Source of the DNA: Massilia litorea
Lineage (GTDB): Bacteria > Pseudomonadota > Gammaproteobacteria > Burkholderiales > Burkholderiaceae_D
Direction: 5' to 3'
NCBI RefSeq assembly: GCF_015101885.1
Contig: NZ_CP062941.1
Location: 2,728,001 to 2,792,000, forward strand
Length of the DNA: 64,000 nt
Below the pieces are notes generated by a model, which was not told the origin of the DNA, did no database searches, and saw nothing but the letters and a program-made list of their open reading frames with translations. The first letter of the stretch is position 1, and each line of letters begins with the position of its first letter. Below, piece after piece: positions 39,078-48,804 of the stretch. A program made the translations under genes and the position numbers.

Positions 39078-41825
39078 ATGGCTCGGATCGAATCGCGTAT
39101 CGACAAGGCATCGCCGTCCTCCACCCCGGCCGGTTCGGGTGCGCTCGGCTCGCTGCGCCCCTTTCTCGCCTTCCTGCGCGGGCGGCTCTTGCTGGTGCTG
39201 TTGTGGCCCGCGATCGCGCTCGCGGCCGGCGCCGCGTTGTGGGCCTGGGTGCTGTCCGACCTCGAGGGCGAGCGGCGTGACCGCCAGGCCGAGCTGGCGC
39301 AGCAGGTCGACGCCTACACCCGCAGCTATGCGATCCGCACGCGGCGCTCGATCGGCGACACCGACCGCGTCTTGTTGCTGCTGCGCCACGACTGGGCCGT
39401 CTCGGGCTATCGTGTCGACCTGGCCGGCACGATCGAGGCCGGCATTTTTTCGAAGCAGTATATCGGTGCGGTCGGATTGATCGGCCGCGACGGGATTGTA
39501 CTGACCAGCTCGGACCCGGCTGCGCCAGGCACCTATGTGGGCGACAGGCCGTATTTCACCACGCAGCAGCACGCAAGCACCGATCGCCTGTACGTCGGCC
39601 CACCGATCGACAGCCGGCTCGCGCCGCAGGAGGTCATCGCGTTCTCGCGCCGGCTGCTCGCGCCTGACGGACGCTTCGACGGCATCGTGCTCCTCTCGGT
39701 GCTGCCGTCCTTCTTCACCCAGCACTACGCCGAGCCCATCCTGCGCGGCTACGGCTTCGTCGGCCTGCTCGGCAATGATGGCGTGATGCGGGCCAGCCGT
39801 AGCGGCAGCGTCGTCCACTCCTTCCACAAGCCCTTCCTGCTGGCGCCTGTGCCTTCCGATACCGCGCGCGGCGTGGCGCGGCTAGAGGGCCGGCGCTGGT
39901 TCGCCGACGGGCGCACGCGCGTCGTCGGCTGGGAGCGGATGCCCGACCTGGGGCTGATCGCACTCGTCGGCGTGGACGAGTACTCGGCCATGGAGGCGTT
40001 CCGGCACGACCGCGAGGAGGAGCTTCTGGGTGCCTGGTGGAACACCGCCTGGCTGATGCTGGCCGCACTGCTGGGCACCAGCTTCTACACCCACGCGAAG
40101 TGGAAGCAGCACCAGATCGAAACCATCCGCTCCAGCTACCGCCTGGCGACCGAAGACGCGGGCGAAGGCTTTTTCATCAACCGTCCGCTGCGCGACCCGC
40201 AGGGCAGGGTCCGTGATTTCCAGATCGTCGACTGCAACCAGCACGGGGCCGACATGTTCGGCAAGGCGTCGCGCCAGCTGATCGGCCACCGTTTATCGGA
40301 GTTCTACCAGGGCGAGCTCTTCGAGGAGGCCTGCGCGCGCCTGTGCGAGGCACTCGAGACGGGCCGCCAGGAAAGCGAGATCGAGGTCAGGCAGGGGCCG
40401 GACCGGCAACTGCAAGCGCAATGGATCCGTCACAAGGCGGTGCGCGCCGGCGAAGATGTTGCGCTCACGCTGCGCGACATCAGCCAGGCCAAGGCCCATA
40501 TGACCGAGCTCGAGCGCAGGAGCAATTCGGACGAGCTGACCGGCCTGCCGAACCGCTACTGGATCCAGCAATACCTGCCGCAGGCGATCGAGCGCGCCCG
40601 GGTGGAGTCCCGCGGGCTGGCCGTGCTGTTCATCGACCTCGACGGTTTTAAAACCGTCAACGATGCGCTCGGCCACGCGGCCGGCGACGAGCTGCTGCGC
40701 ACCGTCAGCAAGCGCCTGAAAATCGCGGTGCGCCCGCGCGACCACGTGGTGCGCCTGGGCGGCGACGAATTCGTGGTCGTGCTGGAACACGTGGGCGGCG
40801 TCGACGACGTCGAACACGTCGCCGGCCGGCTGCTCGCATCGTTCCGCGACGGCTTCCACCTGCAGCACGCGACCCATGTACTGAACGCCTCGATCGGGAT
40901 CGCCCTGTTTCCGGAGCATGGCGACGATGCCGAAACCCTGCTCAAGCATGCGGACATCGCGATGTACTCCGTCAAGACCGAAGGGAAGGGCAGTTTCCGC
41001 TTCTTCGAATCGCGCTTTTTCGAGGCAATCCGCACTCGCCTGGAAACGGAAATGGAACTGCGCCGCGCGCTCGACCAGCACCAGTTCGTGGTGCATTACC
41101 AGCCGCGCGTGAACCTGGCCGCGGGCACGGCCTCGAGCATGGAGGCGCTGGTGCGCTGGGAGCGGCCGGGCAAGGGGCTGACCGGGCCCGACCGCTTCAT
41201 CGGGCTGGCCGAGGAAACCGGCCTGATCGTGCGGCTGGGCGAACAGGTGCTCGACAGCGTCTGCGCCCAGCTGGCAACCTGGGCGCGCGAGGGGGTGGCG
41301 CTGGTGCCGGTATCGGTCAACGTTTCGCCGCTCCAGTTCAGCCAGTCCGACATCCTGGCGCTGTTCCGCAGCGCCAGCGCCCGCCATGGCATCGACCCGG
41401 CCCTGCTGGAAATCGAGGTGACCGAGTCGTCGATGATGCAGGAGGGGATCGGCTCCGTGGCGGTGTTCCGCCAGCTGCGCGAACTGGGGATCAAGCTCTG
41501 CATCGACGACTTCGGCACCGGCTACTCCTCGCTGTCCCAGCTGCAGAAGCTGCGTTTCGACGTCCTCAAGATCGACCGCGCCTTCGTGCTGCGCATCGAG
41601 CATCCGGAGGGCGACACCCTGATCGCCTCGATGATCGCGATGGCGCACGCGCTGGGCATGCGTGTGGTGGCGGAGGGTGTCGAGAACCGCAGGCAGATGC
41701 AGATGCTCAGGACGCTGGGATGCGACGAAGGGCAGGGATACTTCTTTTCGCGGCCGGTACCTGCCGGGGCGCGCCAGCCGGTGGGCGAGCGCGAGTTCCA
41801 GCCGGCGATTGCGCCGAAATCCTGA
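39078..41825 (+). CDS. dCache-PAS-GGDEF-EAL cyclic di-GMP protein
   Basis: A 915-residue inner membrane signalling protein. TM1 lies at about 36-58, a periplasmic dCache-like sensor follows (YVGDRPYFTTQQHA is typical), then TM2 (about 318-336), a PAS-like domain (about 345-470), GGDEF and EAL. GGDEF is intact (RLGGDEFVVV, about 560), with an RxxD inhibitory site (RPRD) five residues before. The EAL domain also keeps its catalytic motifs: EALVRW (about 688), NVSPLQF, EVTESSMM, IDDFGTGYSSL, KIDRAFV, EGVEN and QGYFFSRP. Both activities are therefore possible; which dominates cannot be told. It appears monocistronic. Confidence 0.93.
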   Translation: MARIESRIDKASPSSTPAGSGALGSLRPFLAFLRGRLLLVLLWPAIALAAGAALWAWVLSDLEGERRDRQAELAQQVDAYTRSYAIRTRRSIGDTDRVLLLLRHDWAVSGYRVDLAGTIEAGIFSKQYIGAVGLIGRDGIVLTSSDPAAPGTYVGDRPYFTTQQHASTDRLYVGPPIDSRLAPQEVIAFSRRLLAPDGRFDGIVLLSVLPSFFTQHYAEPILRGYGFVGLLGNDGVMRASRSGSVVHSFHKPFLLAPVPSDTARGVARLEGRRWFADGRTRVVGWERMPDLGLIALVGVDEYSAMEAFRHDREEELLGAWWNTAWLMLAALLGTSFYTHAKWKQHQIETIRSSYRLATEDAGEGFFINRPLRDPQGRVRDFQIVDCNQHGADMFGKASRQLIGHRLSEFYQGELFEEACARLCEALETGRQESEIEVRQGPDRQLQAQWIRHKAVRAGEDVALTLRDISQAKAHMTELERRSNSDELTGLPNRYWIQQYLPQAIERARVESRGLAVLFIDLDGFKTVNDALGHAAGDELLRTVSKRLKIAVRPRDHVVRLGGDEFVVVLEHVGGVDDVEHVAGRLLASFRDGFHLQHATHVLNASIGIALFPEHGDDAETLLKHADIAMYSVKTEGKGSFRFFESRFFEAIRTRLETEMELRRALDQHQFVVHYQPRVNLAAGTASSMEALVRWERPGKGLTGPDRFIGLAEETGLIVRLGEQVLDSVCAQLATWAREGVALVPVSVNVSPLQFSQSDILALFRSASARHGIDPALLEIEVTESSMMQEGIGSVAVFRQLRELGIKLCIDDFGTGYSSLSQLQKLRFDVLKIDRAFVLRIEHPEGDTLIASMIAMAHALGMRVVAEGVENRRQMQMLRTLGCDEGQGYFFSRPVPAGARQPVGEREFQPAIAPKS

Positions 41826-41908
41826 AACCGGATTCATATCGTTGGCCGATGCGTAACGTCGGGGTCCCAAGTCGAAACCAGGGCAGCGATGAATCGAGCG
41901 GGCGTAAA

Positions 41909-41940
41909 AAAACCTGCGGGCCTTTCGGCGCGCAGGTTTT
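41909..41940. terminator. Terminator between convergent GGDEF/EAL and phoH genes
   Basis: AAAACCTGCG pairs with CGCAGGTTTT around a 12-base loop; A- and T-runs lie on both sides, so it can work in both directions. Confidence 0.82.
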
Positions 41941-41956
41941 GAGGAAGCGAAAAAAA

Positions 41957-43738
41957 TTAAAGCACGTCGCTCGCGTGATCCGCCAGGCGCGAACGCTCGC
42001 CGCGCGCCAGGGTCACGTGACCGCTATGCGACCAGCCCTTGAAGCGGTCCACCACATAGGTCAGGCCACTGGATCCCTCGGTCAGGTAGGGCGTATCGAT
42101 CTGCGCGATATTACCCAGACACAGGATCTTTGTGCCCGGACCGGCGCGCGTGACCAGGGTCTTGACCTGCTTCGGCGTCAGGTTCTGCGCCTCGTCGATG
42201 ATCAGGAACTTGTTCACGAAGGTGCGGCCGCGCATGAAGTTGAGCGACTTGATCTTGATGCGCGAGCGGATCAGGTCCTGGGTCGCCGCACGGCCCCAGT
42301 CGCCGGCGTCGGTGTCGGACTTGTTCAGCACTTCGAGGTTGTCGTCGAAGGCGCCCATCCACGGCGACATCTTCTCTTCCTCGGTACCCGGCAGGAAGCC
42401 GATGTCTTCGCCGACCGGCACCGTCACGCGGGTGACGATGATCTCGTTGTAGAGCTTGGTTTCCAGCACTTGCGCCAGGCCCGCCGCCAGGGCCAGCAGG
42501 GTTTTACCGGTACCGGCCTGGCCCAGCAGGGTGACGAAATCGCACTCCGGATTCATGAGGAGGTTCAGCGCGAAGTTCTGCTCGCGGTTGCGCGCGGTGA
42601 TGCCCCAGACGCTGTTCTTCGCATGGCTGAAATCGCGCAGCACCTGCAATACCGCGGTCTTGCCGTTGATTTCCTTGACCTGCGCGTAGAACGAGGTTTC
42701 GCCGGCGCCGGTCGGCTCGAGGTAGACGAACTGGTTCACCAGCAGGCTCGGGACGAACGGGCCGTTGACGCGGTAGAACGTGGTCGAATTGCCGTTCTTG
42801 TTTTCCTGCCAGGATTCCACGTTCTTGCTGTGCTTGTCCCAGAAATCGTCCGGCAGCTGGACGATGCCCGAGTACAGCAAATCGGTGTCTTCCAGCACGT
42901 GGTCGTTGAAATAGTCCTCGGCCGGCAGGCCCAGTGCGCGCGCCTTGATGCGCATGTTGATGTCTTTCGACACCAGCACGATGGCGCGCTCCGGCTGCTC
43001 GGCCGCCAGCGCTTTCACCACGCCCAGGATCTGGTTGTCGGCTTTCCCGACCGGCAGGCCTTCCGGCAGCAGGGGACCATTCTGCAGCCTGGTCTGGAAG
43101 AACAGGCGGCCTTTTGCATCCTTGTTGCCGAGCTTGGCCAGTTCGATGCCGGTCTCGATCGCGTCGTCGTCGACGTTGGCGATCAGGGCGTCCAGGGTGC
43201 GCGAGACCTGGCGGGCATTGCGCGCGACTTCCGACATGCCTTTTTTATGGTCGTCGAGTTCCTCGAGCGTCATCATCGGCAGGTAGACGTCGTGTTCCTC
43301 GAAACGGAACAGGCTGGTCGGGTCGTGCATCAGGACGTTGGTGTCGAGCACGAAGACCTTGGTGCTGCCGGATTTGTCGGCGCGGCGGCTGGTCGAGGAC
43401 TTGACGTTGACTTCGACCGGCTTGTGCTTGGCTGGATGCGGCTCGGCGATATCGGTTTCCTTGAGCTTCGCGACGGTGCCGGTCTCGGCGCGCGCCGGCC
43501 AGGTTGCCGTTTCGCCTTGCGGGGTAGGCACCGCGGCCAGCGGCGCGGCCTTGCCCTTGCGGGCACGGGTGGACTTGGCGGCGGGGACGGCTTTGCCGCT
43601 GATCAGGTCTTCGACGGGATCGGCTTCGACCGGCGCTGCGGCAACGGCGCGCACGGGAGACTTGCCGGGTTGGGCTTTGGGGTATTCGTTTACCGGCAGC
43701 AGGGTGGCCGGTTTAGTGGGCATTTTTGGTAGTGGCAT
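41957..43738 (-). CDS. PIN-domain PhoH family ATPase
   Basis: A 593-residue cytoplasmic protein. Residues 1-120 are an Ala/Pro/Lys-rich, probably disordered extension. A PIN ribonuclease domain begins at VFVLDTNVLMHDP (about 126), and its acidic residues Asp and Glu (LDTN, LEELDD, KDIN) are present. The PhoH ATPase follows with Walker A GQAGTGKT (about 409), LIIDEAQNLTP as Walker B, and VTRAGPGTK. PIN-PhoH proteins are ATP-driven RNA helicase/nucleases in studied cases. It stands alone, with about 230 bases to the next gene upstream. Confidence 0.92.
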   Translation of the reverse strand: MPLPKMPTKPATLLPVNEYPKAQPGKSPVRAVAAAPVEADPVEDLISGKAVPAAKSTRARKGKAAPLAAVPTPQGETATWPARAETGTVAKLKETDIAEPHPAKHKPVEVNVKSSTSRRADKSGSTKVFVLDTNVLMHDPTSLFRFEEHDVYLPMMTLEELDDHKKGMSEVARNARQVSRTLDALIANVDDDAIETGIELAKLGNKDAKGRLFFQTRLQNGPLLPEGLPVGKADNQILGVVKALAAEQPERAIVLVSKDINMRIKARALGLPAEDYFNDHVLEDTDLLYSGIVQLPDDFWDKHSKNVESWQENKNGNSTTFYRVNGPFVPSLLVNQFVYLEPTGAGETSFYAQVKEINGKTAVLQVLRDFSHAKNSVWGITARNREQNFALNLLMNPECDFVTLLGQAGTGKTLLALAAGLAQVLETKLYNEIIVTRVTVPVGEDIGFLPGTEEEKMSPWMGAFDDNLEVLNKSDTDAGDWGRAATQDLIRSRIKIKSLNFMRGRTFVNKFLIIDEAQNLTPKQVKTLVTRAGPGTKILCLGNIAQIDTPYLTEGSSGLTYVVDRFKGWSHSGHVTLARGERSRLADHASDVL

Positions 43739-43972
43739 CAGGTTCTCAATCTAAAAAAGTGGAGGACGCCTTGCGCCAGGTGTCGTGGACACGCTGGCGG
43801 GCGGGAGATGCAACTTGGAAATAAAGTGGAATACAGGGAGCTACATTGAACTGCGGGGCCAGGGCCGTAGTGGCGTGGCAGGCAGCCGGATTGGAATGAT
43901 GCTGAGGTGAAAACGGTTGACTCAAAATAACGGGGTTCGTCCAGCAAAGTTAGTTAACTGGAGCCACCCTTT

Positions 43973-44443
43973 TCAAGGCTGGCTCTTCACAAATTCCAGC
44001 ACTTCATCGACGTGATCATTGACCTTCACGCCACGCCATTCTTTCACCAATCGGCCGGAAGCGTCAACGACAAACGTACTGCGCTCGACTCCCCGCACTT
44101 GTTTGCCATACATCATCTTATTTTTCATGACGCCGAACTGGTTGCACACCAGTTCGTCGGGATCGGAGATCAGTTCGAAAGGCAGGCCCAGCTTGGATTT
44201 GAAGCCCTCGTGCGAGCGCAGCGAATCGCGGCTGATGCCATAGACTTCGGTGCCGGCGGCCAGGAATGCATCGTGATGGTCGCGAAAGGCCATGCTCTCG
44301 GTGGTGCAGCCCGGCGTATTGTCCTTCGGGTAGAAATACAGCACCGTATATTTGGCCGGACGCCCGCCGAGCTGGAAGGTCTGGCCGCCGGTCATAGCGG
44401 CGGAAAAGTTCTCTACAGTTGCTGCGCTGGGGCTGACGGCCAC
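43973..44443 (-). CDS. Peroxiredoxin, BCP/PrxQ type
   Basis: A 156-residue thiol peroxidase. The peroxidatic Cys is in YPKDNTPGCTTES. The second Cys five residues later, used by E. coli Bcp, is replaced (CTTESM), and the only other Cys is in ELVCNQFGV, so it may be 1-Cys or an atypical 2-Cys enzyme. I chose GTG 44443 because AGGAGA lies upstream and it gives the usual length. An ATG at 44485 would add 14 residues and has a weaker ribosome-binding site. Confidence 0.9.
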   Translation of the reverse strand: MAVSPSAATVENFSAAMTGGQTFQLGGRPAKYTVLYFYPKDNTPGCTTESMAFRDHHDAFLAAGTEVYGISRDSLRSHEGFKSKLGLPFELISDPDELVCNQFGVMKNKMMYGKQVRGVERSTFVVDASGRLVKEWRGVKVNDHVDEVLEFVKSQP

Positions 44444-44613
44444 GGGATTCTCCTGGACAGGTAAGGGCAGGATCGGACGCACCATCCTGCAACTCTCTCA
44501 TCATAATCGGCCATCGAGGCGGATGCCACCCTGCCATGCCGATATGTTAATAGCTGCACCAATATGGGGCCGAAAGGCAACCATTCAATAGAGCAAACTT
44601 TTCCGCTTGGAAA

Positions 44614-45000
44614 TTATGCGGCAGTGCCGCCTTCGATGATCAGGGCCAGCGTGACCTTGCGGCCTTCGCCCATCAGCACGTTATAGGTGCGGCAGGCGGC
44701 CTGGCTGTCCATCGACTCGACGCCGATGTGGCGCGCGGACAGGGCCGCGATCAGGCGTGGATGCACGAAGCGCTGGCGCTCGCCGGTGCCGAGGATGACG
44801 ACGTCCGGTGCATCCGCAGCAATCTGCTCGAAGTGGGCCGCCTGCAGGTCCTCGAAACGGGTGACTTCCCACGGGCGGGGCGGGGTCTCCGGCATCACCA
44901 GCAGGCTGTAGTTGAAGCGCTGGGCATTGATTTCCACGCCCGAGGCATCGTAGCCGGTGACGGTCTGGTATTGTTGGGTGCTGTCGGAATGGAGTTTCAT
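44614..45000 (-). CDS. Mth938-like domain protein (DUF498)
   Basis: A 128-residue protein of the Mth938/NDUFAF3-like fold family. ATG 45000 (MKLHSDSTQQYQTVTGYD) matches the usual start of this family better than the frame to 45033. Conserved features include PDVVILGTGERQRFVHPRL and MDSQAACRTYNVLMGEGRKV. The mitochondrial relative assists complex I assembly; the bacterial function is not established. It is transcribed divergently from alaA. Confidence 0.88.
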   Translation of the reverse strand: MKLHSDSTQQYQTVTGYDASGVEINAQRFNYSLLVMPETPPRPWEVTRFEDLQAAHFEQIAADAPDVVILGTGERQRFVHPRLIAALSARHIGVESMDSQAACRTYNVLMGEGRKVTLALIIEGGTAA

Positions 45001-45179
45001 CGTTCGGTGACTGTTGGCGGGACGGCTTGCCATTGTAAGCTTTTCGTCCGGTATTCAGTAGAGCGTGCGCTCAGGGCCTGCCGGGCGGCCCCAAGGTTGC
45101 TTAAATCGGTGGCTTTCGGCAGAATGGTATTTTTCGCACTGCAACATGCGGGCAAACGTAGTTGAAAAAAGGTGACAAT

Positions 45180-46406
45180 TTGCGACCGATTCTGAAATCG
45201 AACAAGCTCGACGACGTCTGCTACGAAATCCGCGGCCCGGCGCTGGAACAGGCGCGCCAGATGGAAGACGACGGCCACAAGATCATCAAGCTCAACATCG
45301 GCAACCTTGCCGTGTTCGGTTTCGATCCGCCGGACGAGATCATGCAGGACATGATCCGCAACATGCACGGCGCGGCCGGCTATACCGATTCGAAGGGCAT
45401 GTTCGCGCCGCGCAAGGCGGTCATGCACTACACCCAGCAGAAGAAGATTGCCGGCGTCAAGATCGACGACATCTATCTCGGCAACGGCGCCTCGGAACTG
45501 ATCGTGATGGCGATGCAGGGCCTGCTGAACAATGGCGACGAAGTGCTGGTGCCGGCGCCCGACTATCCACTGTGGACGGCGGCCGTCAGCCTGGCCGGCG
45601 GCGCGCCCGTGCACTACGTCTGCGACGAGCAGGCTGACTGGATGCCGGACATCGCCGACATGCGCAGGAAGATCACGCCGAACACGCGCGCGATCGTCGT
45701 CATCAACCCGAACAACCCGACCGGCGCCCTGTACCCGCGCGAGATCCTGCTCGAGATCGTCGAGCTGGCGCGCCAGCACAGCCTGATCATCTACGCCGAC
45801 GAAATCTACGACAAGGTGCTGTACGACGGCCACCAGCACGATTCGATCGCCGCGCTGGCAGACGACGTGCTGTTCGTGACCCTGAACGGGCTGTCGAAGA
45901 ACTACCGTTCCTGCGGCTACCGCGCCGGCTGGATGGTGATCTCGGGCGAGAAGCGCCATGCGAAGGACTATATCGAGGGCCTGAACATGCTGGCCTCGAT
46001 GCGCCTGTGCGCGAACGCCCCCGGCCAGTTCGCGATCCAGACCGCGCTCGGCGGCTACCAGAGCATCGACGACCTGGTGCGGCCGGGCGGGCGCCTGCTC
46101 AAACAACGCGACCTCGCGTATAAACTGCTTACCGATATTCCGGGGGTGTCCTGCGTCAAGCCAAAAGCGGCGCTGTACATGTTCCCGCGCCTGGACCCGG
46201 CGATGTATCCGATCGCCGACGACCAGCAGTTCATTTGCGAACTGCTGGGCGAGGAAAAGGTTTTGCTGGTGCAGGGCACCGGCTTTAACTGGCATTCGCC
46301 GGATCACTTCCGGCTGGTGTTCCTGCCCAATTCCGACGACCTGACGGACGCCTGTGGCCGTATCGCCCGCTTCCTCGACGGTTACCGACGACGCCACGCG
46401 CGCTGA
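45180..46406 (+). CDS. alaA: Glutamate-pyruvate aminotransferase AlaA
   Basis: A 408-residue type I PLP aminotransferase that makes alanine from pyruvate and glutamate. The PLP lysine is in NGLSKNYRSCGYRAGW; VINPNNPTGA and YADEIYDKVLYD are also intact. I chose TTG 45180 because AAAGGTGA lies upstream and MRPILKSNKLDDVCYEIRGP aligns residue for residue with the start of E. coli AlaA as I remember it. TTG 45162 would add six residues. hom follows 22 bases downstream. Confidence 0.92.
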   Translation: MRPILKSNKLDDVCYEIRGPALEQARQMEDDGHKIIKLNIGNLAVFGFDPPDEIMQDMIRNMHGAAGYTDSKGMFAPRKAVMHYTQQKKIAGVKIDDIYLGNGASELIVMAMQGLLNNGDEVLVPAPDYPLWTAAVSLAGGAPVHYVCDEQADWMPDIADMRRKITPNTRAIVVINPNNPTGALYPREILLEIVELARQHSLIIYADEIYDKVLYDGHQHDSIAALADDVLFVTLNGLSKNYRSCGYRAGWMVISGEKRHAKDYIEGLNMLASMRLCANAPGQFAIQTALGGYQSIDDLVRPGGRLLKQRDLAYKLLTDIPGVSCVKPKAALYMFPRLDPAMYPIADDQQFICELLGEEKVLLVQGTGFNWHSPDHFRLVFLPNSDDLTDACGRIARFLDGYRRRHAR

Positions 46407-46428
46407 CAACCCTTTACATCGATTGACC

Positions 46429-47748
46429 ATGAAACCCATCAAAGTTGGCCTCCTCGGCATCGGCACCGTTGGTGCCGGCACCTTCAACGTGCTGCAACGC
46501 AACCAGGAAGACATTCGGCGCCGCGCCGGCCGCGGCATCGAAATCACCATGGTTGCCGCCCGCAACATTGAACGTGCCGCGCGTGTGACCAACGGCGCCT
46601 GCCAGATCGTCGACGATCCCTTCCTGGTCGTCGACAGCCCGGATGTCGACATCGTCGTCGAACTCATCGGCGGCTATGACTTGCCGCGCGAACTGGTGCT
46701 GCGGGCGATTGCCAACGGCAAGCACGTGGTCACGGCCAACAAGGCCTTGCTGGCCCTGCACGGCAACGAGATTTTCGCCGCCGCCCAGGACAAGGGCGTG
46801 ATGGTGGCCTTCGAGGCGGCCGTCGCCGGGGGCGTCCCGATCATCAAGGCGCTGCGCGAGGGACTGACCGCGAACCGCATCGAGTCGGTGGCCGGCATCA
46901 TCAACGGCACCACCAATTTCATCCTGTCCGAGATGCGCGACAAGGGCCTCGGTTTCGCCGAGGTGCTGAAAAAGGCGCAGGAACTCGGTTACGCCGAGGC
47001 CGACCCGACCTTCGACATCGAAGGCGTGGACGCGGCGCATAAACTCATGATCATGTCGGCGATTGCCTTCGGCATCCCGGTGCAGTTCGACAAGGCGTAC
47101 GTCGAGGGCATCAGCGCGCTGCAGGCCGACGACATCCGCTACGCCGAGGAGCTCGGCTACCGCATCAAGCTGCTCGGCATCACGCGCCGCTCGACGGTCG
47201 ACGGCGTCGAAGGCATCGAACTGCGCGTGCACCCGACCCTGATTCCGACCAGCCGCCTGATCGCCAACGTCGAAGGCGCGATGAACGCGGTGCTGGTCGA
47301 AGCCGACGCCGTCGGCTCGACCCTCTACTATGGCAAGGGCGCCGGTTCCGAGCCGACCGCATCCGCGGTGATCGCCGACCTGGTCGACGTCACCCGCCTG
47401 GCCACGGTCGACCCCTACTGCCGCGTGCCGCACCTGGCCTTCCAGCCGAACGAGATGACCGACGTGTCCATCCTGCCGATGGCCGACATCACGACCAGCT
47501 ACTACCTGCGCGTGTATGTGAACGACCAGCTCGGCGTGATGGCGGACCTGACCCGCATCCTGGCCGACGCCGGCATCTCGATCGATGCCGTGCTGCAAAA
47601 GGGTAACCGCGGCGACGAACGCACCGACATCATCATGATCACCCACCAGACGCGCGAGAAGAAGGTCGATGCGGCCATCGAGCGCATCGAGGCACTGTCT
47701 TCGGTGGTCGGGAAGGTGATCCGGATCAGGCTCGAGACCCTGAGTTAA
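46429..47748 (+). CDS. hom: Homoserine dehydrogenase
   Basis: A 439-residue enzyme that reduces aspartate semialdehyde to homoserine for threonine and methionine. It has the NAD(P)-binding GLLGIGTVGAGTFNVL at the N-terminus, NKALLALHG, INGTTNFILSEM and the substrate site GYAEADPTFDIEG. A C-terminal ACT domain (about 350-430) suggests feedback by threonine. ATG 46429 is chosen over 46354, which overlaps alaA. The alaA-hom pair is likely one operon. Confidence 0.96.
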   Translation: MKPIKVGLLGIGTVGAGTFNVLQRNQEDIRRRAGRGIEITMVAARNIERAARVTNGACQIVDDPFLVVDSPDVDIVVELIGGYDLPRELVLRAIANGKHVVTANKALLALHGNEIFAAAQDKGVMVAFEAAVAGGVPIIKALREGLTANRIESVAGIINGTTNFILSEMRDKGLGFAEVLKKAQELGYAEADPTFDIEGVDAAHKLMIMSAIAFGIPVQFDKAYVEGISALQADDIRYAEELGYRIKLLGITRRSTVDGVEGIELRVHPTLIPTSRLIANVEGAMNAVLVEADAVGSTLYYGKGAGSEPTASAVIADLVDVTRLATVDPYCRVPHLAFQPNEMTDVSILPMADITTSYYLRVYVNDQLGVMADLTRILADAGISIDAVLQKGNRGDERTDIIMITHQTREKKVDAAIERIEALSSVVGKVIRIRLETLS

Positions 47749-47942
47749 ACGGTAGGGCCGCCCGCACAGGGCGGCTGCCTGCATTCGAGCAGGAAGTCGG
47801 TGGCGAATTCGTCGACGGTGGGCGGCACGCCGTCCTCGTCGTCGAGCGAAGCGGTGGTGAGGGCGAGCAGGTCGTGCTCGACGTCGTCGTAGAGCGCATC
47901 GGGTGCGCCGCGCAGGATGGAGGAGAGCTTGGGCGAATTCAT
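47745..47942 (-). CDS. Hypothetical small acidic protein, 65 aa
   Basis: An acidic 65-residue reading frame in the gap after hom, whose stop it overlaps by four bases on the opposite strand. The product (MNSPKLSSILRGAPDALYDD, then PTVDEFATDFLLECRQPPC) has balanced composition and is not a shadow of a larger gene over most of its length. No clear ribosome-binding site is visible, and I do not recognise it. Confidence 0.45.
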   Translation of the reverse strand: MNSPKLSSILRGAPDALYDDVEHDLLALTTASLDDEDGVPPTVDEFATDFLLECRQPPCAGGPTV

Positions 47943-48154
47943 CCGGGCATTCTACTCACGCTGCGCCGCACAAGGAGTGTGGCGTCAAGGCCGCTTGCGG
48001 TGTCTCAACCGTGATGATCGGCAAGGTTTCCGGTCCATAGAGGAGCAGATCCTATGTCAAGCTGATCCGGTAGCGTAATGGCGTTGCTATCCTGCAATAG
48101 ACGCAGCATAAGTGGTGCTATACACTCGTCACTTTCCACGAGGAAACTAGTTCG

Positions 48155-48715
48155 ATGCGCCACTTCCTGCTCACCTTGAGTATCTCTTCATTCGCCCTGT
48201 GTGCCCATGCTGCGCCAAGCTGTCCGCAGGACCTGCTTCAGCTTCAAAACGGGGCGGCTACCCTGGCCTTGATCAAGTCCTTTCAGCCCCTGGTCCTCGA
48301 ACAGACGAAGGAAGACAGCTGCAAGCCCAAGGCAATCAGTCATGTCGCGCTGAGCGCCCCGCTGTGCCTGTTTGCCGGAGAGCTGCCTGCGGCCGCCCTC
48401 GGCTTTCAGGCCCTGGCGGCGGACGATCACCTGATCAGCGCCCTGTATTTGCTGGACTATACGCCCGAGTCGCATGCCCGCCTGTTGGCACTGCTGCGCA
48501 AGGACTACGAGGAGATCGCGCCCGCCGATTACCCCGGCCGTTTCGCCAAGATGCCGGTCCATCAGGAACTGACGGCGCTGTTCAAATCGAAGGCCGCGTA
48601 TGTAGCCCTCGTCAAGCCAAGTAAGGGAATGCCAGGGAACTGGGTTTCCGGGGTCCAGTTTATCGACGCCACGCATCTGGCCATCGCGACCCGGGACCTG
48701 AATTCGTGCGACTAG
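48155..48715 (+). CDS. Hypothetical exported protein, 186 aa
   Basis: An exported protein of unknown function. The signal peptide is MRHFLLTLSISSFALCAHA, cleaved before APSC. The mature part is helical, with four cysteines (APSCPQDL, EDSCKPK, APLCLF and the C-terminal NSCD) that could form two disulfides. GAGGAAAC lies about nine bases upstream of the ATG. It has no operon partner: hom and a small gene lie before it, and the kinase gene converges on it. Confidence 0.7.
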   Translation: MRHFLLTLSISSFALCAHAAPSCPQDLLQLQNGAATLALIKSFQPLVLEQTKEDSCKPKAISHVALSAPLCLFAGELPAAALGFQALAADDHLISALYLLDYTPESHARLLALLRKDYEEIAPADYPGRFAKMPVHQELTALFKSKAAYVALVKPSKGMPGNWVSGVQFIDATHLAIATRDLNSCD

Positions 48716-48804
48716 GAGCGGCTTCCCCGATTCCAAATCTTAACGAATCAATGACTTACGCAGGCGACGAGTAAAAGTTTTTTCACGGGCTACACTGGCT
48801 CGTC

